From Chalciporus piperatus (lineage: Eukaryota > Basidiomycota > Agaricomycetes > Boletales > Boletaceae): a DNA stretch of 63,760 nucleotides. Below, piece by piece: positions 60,824-63,760 of this stretch. Location of the stretch: NCBI GenBank assembly GCA_038093975.1, contig JBBPTG010000142.1, positions 1 through 63,760 on the forward strand. Direction: 5' to 3'. Position 1 is the first letter of the stretch, and each line of letters starts with the position of its first letter. The notes beneath the pieces were generated by a model. The model searched no databases and was not told the origin of the DNA. It saw only the letters and a program-made list of their open reading frames with translations. Both the position numbers and the translations under genes were made by a program.

Positions 60824-61403
60824 ACAGATGTTATTTACACTCACGATACTGCTCATAGATACTGTATACTTTTTCTTGACCTTGGAATCTCGCAAAGTGG
60901 ACCCTAGGTTGGAGAAGCGCATCGTTCTTCTCGCAGTATAGACGTCCAGAGACACCAGGTATGCATAATGAGATTCAGAGTCCCGGCGATGTGCGGAGTA
61001 GTACATCGAGAAGGAGAAACGATGCAAAAGTATGGCATGTAGCGAATAGTGTGAACAACGACAAGACAGCTTGACAATGGAATCGTCACTGTACAGACAA
61101 CAACTCGTCACTGGATCCTAGATGTTAGGACATCCAAGTCCGAGTCTCAGCGATTCTGAGGTGCGCACCTTGGACATTGCGAGTCATCGCAGTTGCCAGC
61201 GGTGGCTGCTGCCAGTGGTTCTCCTGGGCCGGAAGTGCTATTGAAACGGGAAAACCAACAGCACAGTTGCAACGAGGCACAAGCGCCCGCCCATTATTTC
61301 TCACTGTATGCCAGCATCTTCGGGTCACCCTGGACCGGGTCTCGCACACTCCGTTGACCGGTAATATACACAGTGCTTCTCCTCCTCACTGTCTGGCTAA
61401 CCC
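60824..61403. other. Intergenic stretch
   Basis: 3' flank of CCT2 and upstream region of the hydrolase gene. Minus-strand frames at 60761-61349 have no motif. Confidence 0.55.
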
Positions 61404-62748
61404 ATGATGTACCATCGCCAGTTCGTCCTTGAGCCAGATGTTGACTACCCGCTCTATGTTACTGCCAAGCAGTATTGGCATCCAGCACTGGAGGCGAACT
61501 TGGAGGACGCAGCCGCGTTTACACTCATCGTTCTCCACTCTACTAGCTTTCACAAGGAAACCTGGGAGCCGACCTTGCAGCATTTCTTCGACAACGTCCA
61601 GCGCAACCCGAGTTACCAAATTAACCTGAAATTTAGGTGTGCCTGGGTCATCGAATGTCCCAATCACGGGGAGTCCGCCGTACTGAATGACTATGCGCTC
61701 CAACGCCCACCATTCTATCGTACATGTGAGTTTGCGTGATGAGCTCATTCGCCCCCCTTGCTGATGCTGGCTCGCATTGAGTTGGATGTGAAAGATACGC
61801 AGAAGCAGTCCACCGCTTCATGCTGCATGCTCCCGCCTTAGCCACCCCGGTAGACTTCAGGAAGCAAAAACTAATCGGAGTTGGCCACTCATTAGGAGCC
61901 GTGAGCATGTTCGTCTGATTTGCTTGTGTTCACCCTTATTCTTCAACTGGAACATCAGATCTATCTTGCCCACGCTCAAGCCCGCGTTCAAATTCTCTGC
62001 TTTGTTGCTCGTCGAGCCATTACTCAGTCCCGGAGGTATTGAGAGGTTGCGCGACCTCAAGGTGAATCTTATCAAAAGCGCGTATGAGAGACGCGACGTG
62101 TGGCCTACTCGTGAAGACGCATCAAACTATCTTCGCAGAAGGACACGCTGGGATGCCGACGTCTTGGACATTTATGCGGTAATTCTTTCGCTCATTGACG
62201 TGGGTTGCATGCGATTTCGAGTTCATGCTGCTGTGTAGCGATTTGGACTGAGGGCTTGCCGGGCATCGGAGGAAGCACCAGTCCCTTCGCGCACCGTGAC
62301 GTTGGCATGTTCCCGAGAAGAGGAAGTGGTGAGTACTCAATTCCCAGAAAGCCTTCAAGTCTTAGGAATCGGATTGAACTTCCCCAGACCATGTATCAGG
62401 ACTTGACTGGTCCGGTGAAAGGTCTCGAGTCTCTGACTAATTTATGTGCTCTGATACCAGTTGGCGTGATATTCGGTGGCAAGAATGACTACATGTGAGT
62501 ATCTTTGCCTCAAAGTCGAAGCGTAGAGCGTAATGTGTGATAGACCTCGAGATGTACAGGATGACCTAGTAGACTCAGCCTCGGGCAGACACTTTGGGGT
62601 CATCAGTCGAATCCAAGGCGTAGGACACCTGGTGCGTTCAACGTCTAACCATTCATTGCAGCTTGCTGATCATGGTTCGTTTGGTAGATACCTCAACATG
62701 TCCCGGCGAAACTCGGTAGAGCTCTCCTGGACGTCCTGCGTAAATTGA
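61404..62748 (+). CDS. Alpha/beta-hydrolase fold protein
   Basis: A serine hydrolase of unknown substrate. The ATG at 61404 or 61407 gives (M)MYHRQFVLEPDVDYPLYVTA. The core shows FTLIVLHSTSFHKETWEP with the oxyanion-region His-Ser, WVIECPNHGESAVLND, then YAEAVHRFMLHAP and KLIGVGHSLGA, the nucleophile elbow G-H-S-L-G (about 61874-61890). After an intron: FSALLLVEPLLSPGG, then KSAYERRDVWPTREDASNYL and YIA-type cap helices. A later exon has ALIPVGVIFGGKNDY, where the acid residue is expected, and ISRIQGVGHL supplies the catalytic His. The triad is therefore complete. The end after GVGHL is uncertain; I use the stop at 62746-62748. About six introns. This style (HSTSFHKE; PNHGES) is common in Agaricomycetes. 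Confidence 0.82.
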
Positions 62749-62784
62749 TGGCTCCAGTCGACACTTGCAAGCTCTGATATATTA

Positions 62785-62842
62785 CCACCCGGCCTCATAG
62801 TCATGTAGTGAGGCCCCGACGTCCTCTGCAGAACTTGATATT
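62785..62842 (-). repeat. 58-bp dispersed repeat, copy 2 (inverted)
   Basis: Exact reverse complement of 18548-18605 across 58 bases, with the same internal hairpin. It starts 37 bp after the hydrolase stop. The flanks (62843 on: a run of AGGTTAGGG-like sequence) do not match copy 1. Confidence 0.9.
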
Positions 62843-63028
62843 ATAGGGGGTCTAATCTAATTAGGTTAGGGTTCGGCCCAGGTAATGGTTACGGAGTAAC
62901 TGGAAATATAATACACAAACACAACATTTACCTACACATCCCACAATACACAATGCAACAGCTACGAGCTAACAATAAATATACTATATACCACCTAGCT
63001 TTGTATAACCACATTTACGGGTTTCTCA

Positions 63029-63193
63029 CGCAGATGCGCCCTGAGGGCATCTGCGCGTTTTTAACGGTTTAACATACACACGAAGAATTCACGCAGATGC
63101 CCACTTACCGCATGTGCGTGTTTCTGGTCGAATATGTTTGTCATGAAACTGCCAGACACAAACACGCAGATGCGCTTGTTGCGCATCTGCGTG
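63029..63193. repeat. Cluster of three hairpins with a shared CGCAGATGC core
   Basis: Hairpin 1: CGCAGATGC (63029-63037) with GCATCTGCG (63047-63055), 9 bp. Hairpin 2: CACGCAGATGC (63090-63100) with GCATGTGCGTG (63110-63120), 10 of 11 paired. Hairpin 3: CACGCAGATGCGC (63163-63175) with GCGCATCTGCGTG (63181-63193), 13 bp perfect, 5-nt loop. The left arms are 61 and 73 bp apart. The region is AT-rich otherwise and non-coding. Confidence 0.85.
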
Positions 63194-63261
63194 AATATGT
63201 ATATGAAACGATACCCATCACCTCATCGAATTATACTATGTTCCATACATGTCATGAAGGG

Positions 63262-63760
63262 TTAGATATGGATTCGTTTAGACGGACCCCCTTCAGCCTC
63301 CGTGTCGTTGGATCGTTTCGTTAAAGCCCTTCCTATCACCTCTGTGGCACGCACCATTACGTTGGCCTTGTCCGAACCAACGACGTGTAACACCGCATTG
63401 TAAGGTCCGTATGGGAGGTCCTTCAAATGGTCCGTCACTTTACGATGAAGTGCATTGACGTCAGATTGTGTTAACAACGACCATCCTTGGTTGAATTTGG
63501 GCGAGCTGAAAATGTTCCATGATTGAGCCTTGGCGACCCCCAACCTTACTAGGTTGAATGGCTTGATCATTTTAGAACCTGTCACCGTGATAAGCCAGAA
63601 TTGCATCCAGGAAGAGAGAGCGAATACCATGTTTGTCAGTCCAAAGACTCCCCAGATTACCATCGTGCGATTGGATATATTGTCGAAGTGGTGAGGTGGG
63701 CTCGTACATCGCGATGATAAACGTGGACATCATTACCACAAATGGGAGCGCCCTGGTAAG
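63262..63760 (-). CDS. Partial gene running off the window, membrane-anchored protein of unknown function
   Basis: Only the 3' part is present. The frame 63663-63262 reads GVFGLTNMVFALSSWMQFWL, a membrane helix, then KPFNLVRLGVAKAQSWNIF, NALHRKVTDHLKDLPYGPYN, AVLHVVGSDKANVMVRATEV and a charged tail ending GGPSKRIHI. Upstream, in another frame, LPFVVMMSTFIIAMYEP (about 63755-63705) is a second hydrophobic segment, so an intron near 63660-63700 is likely. Stop at 63262-63264. I do not recognise the family. Confidence 0.5.

Noticed and set aside
18548..62842. 58-bp copies as terminal inverted repeats of one 44-kb giant element
   Set aside because: The interval is filled with conserved housekeeping genes (ADE2, FBA1, PMT1, SSN8, CCT2), there is no captain-type recombinase, and the flanks show no target duplication. 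Dispersed copies are the simpler reading.
63029..63193. CRISPR-like array
   Set aside because: Only three units, each itself palindromic and variable, uneven spacing, and a eukaryotic genome. It is a hairpin cluster.

Overview
The window is fungal nuclear DNA from a basidiomycete, most likely Agaricomycetes. Genes are dense, on both strands, and broken by many 45-80 bp GT-AG introns. ADE2 is the fungal PurK-PurE fusion. Several families are typical of mushroom-forming fungi: an F-box protein, a DUF6533-like seven-helix protein, CHAT-domain and P-loop NTPase genes, and a DDE integrase with a partner gene. Class is inferred from protein style; no species can be named from sequence alone.

Layout. 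0-4 kb: a DDE (DD34E) integrase gene followed by a second multi-exon gene on the same strand, probably a mobile pair. 4.6-8.3 kb: a small zinc-finger protein and an F-box protein. 9.3-13.7 kb: a 1414-residue SH3 plus Ras-association polarity scaffold (Tea4/Bud14-like). 14.1-18.0 kb: an initiator tRNA-Met gene, a CHAT-domain (caspase-like) pseudogene carrying an internal micro-inversion, and a P-loop NTPase gene transcribed away from it. 18.5-24.1 kb: a copy of a 58-bp dispersed repeat, a multipass membrane protein, and a secreted pepsin-fold protein that has lost both catalytic triads. 24.6-33.9 kb: RSA3-like ribosome assembly factor and ADE2 share a 101-bp divergent promoter, followed by a large ABCC/MRP transporter. 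34-41.3 kb: an unknown gene with a proline run, an MBD4-type DNA glycosylase, a small membrane protein and fructose-bisphosphate aldolase. 42.8-46.2 kb: a candidate membrane gene and a conserved unknown protein. 47.8-51.1 kb: a PMT1-type protein O-mannosyltransferase. 51.3-54.1 kb: a tandem pair of flavin-reductase-like proteins. 54.9-62.7 kb: DUF6533-like membrane protein, cyclin C (Mediator kinase module), CCT beta chaperonin subunit and an alpha/beta hydrolase. 62.8-63.8 kb: the inverted second copy of the 58-bp repeat, three related hairpins and a gene running off the edge.

Most of the window is housekeeping (purine synthesis, glycolysis, ribosome assembly, protein folding, O-mannosylation, Mediator, base-excision repair). 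The accessory parts are 0-4 kb, 14-19 kb and 62.7-63.3 kb. The most unusual observation is the CHAT pseudogene at 14.22-14.82 kb: its whole fold can be traced on the minus strand, but about 190 bp in the middle lies in reverse orientation.
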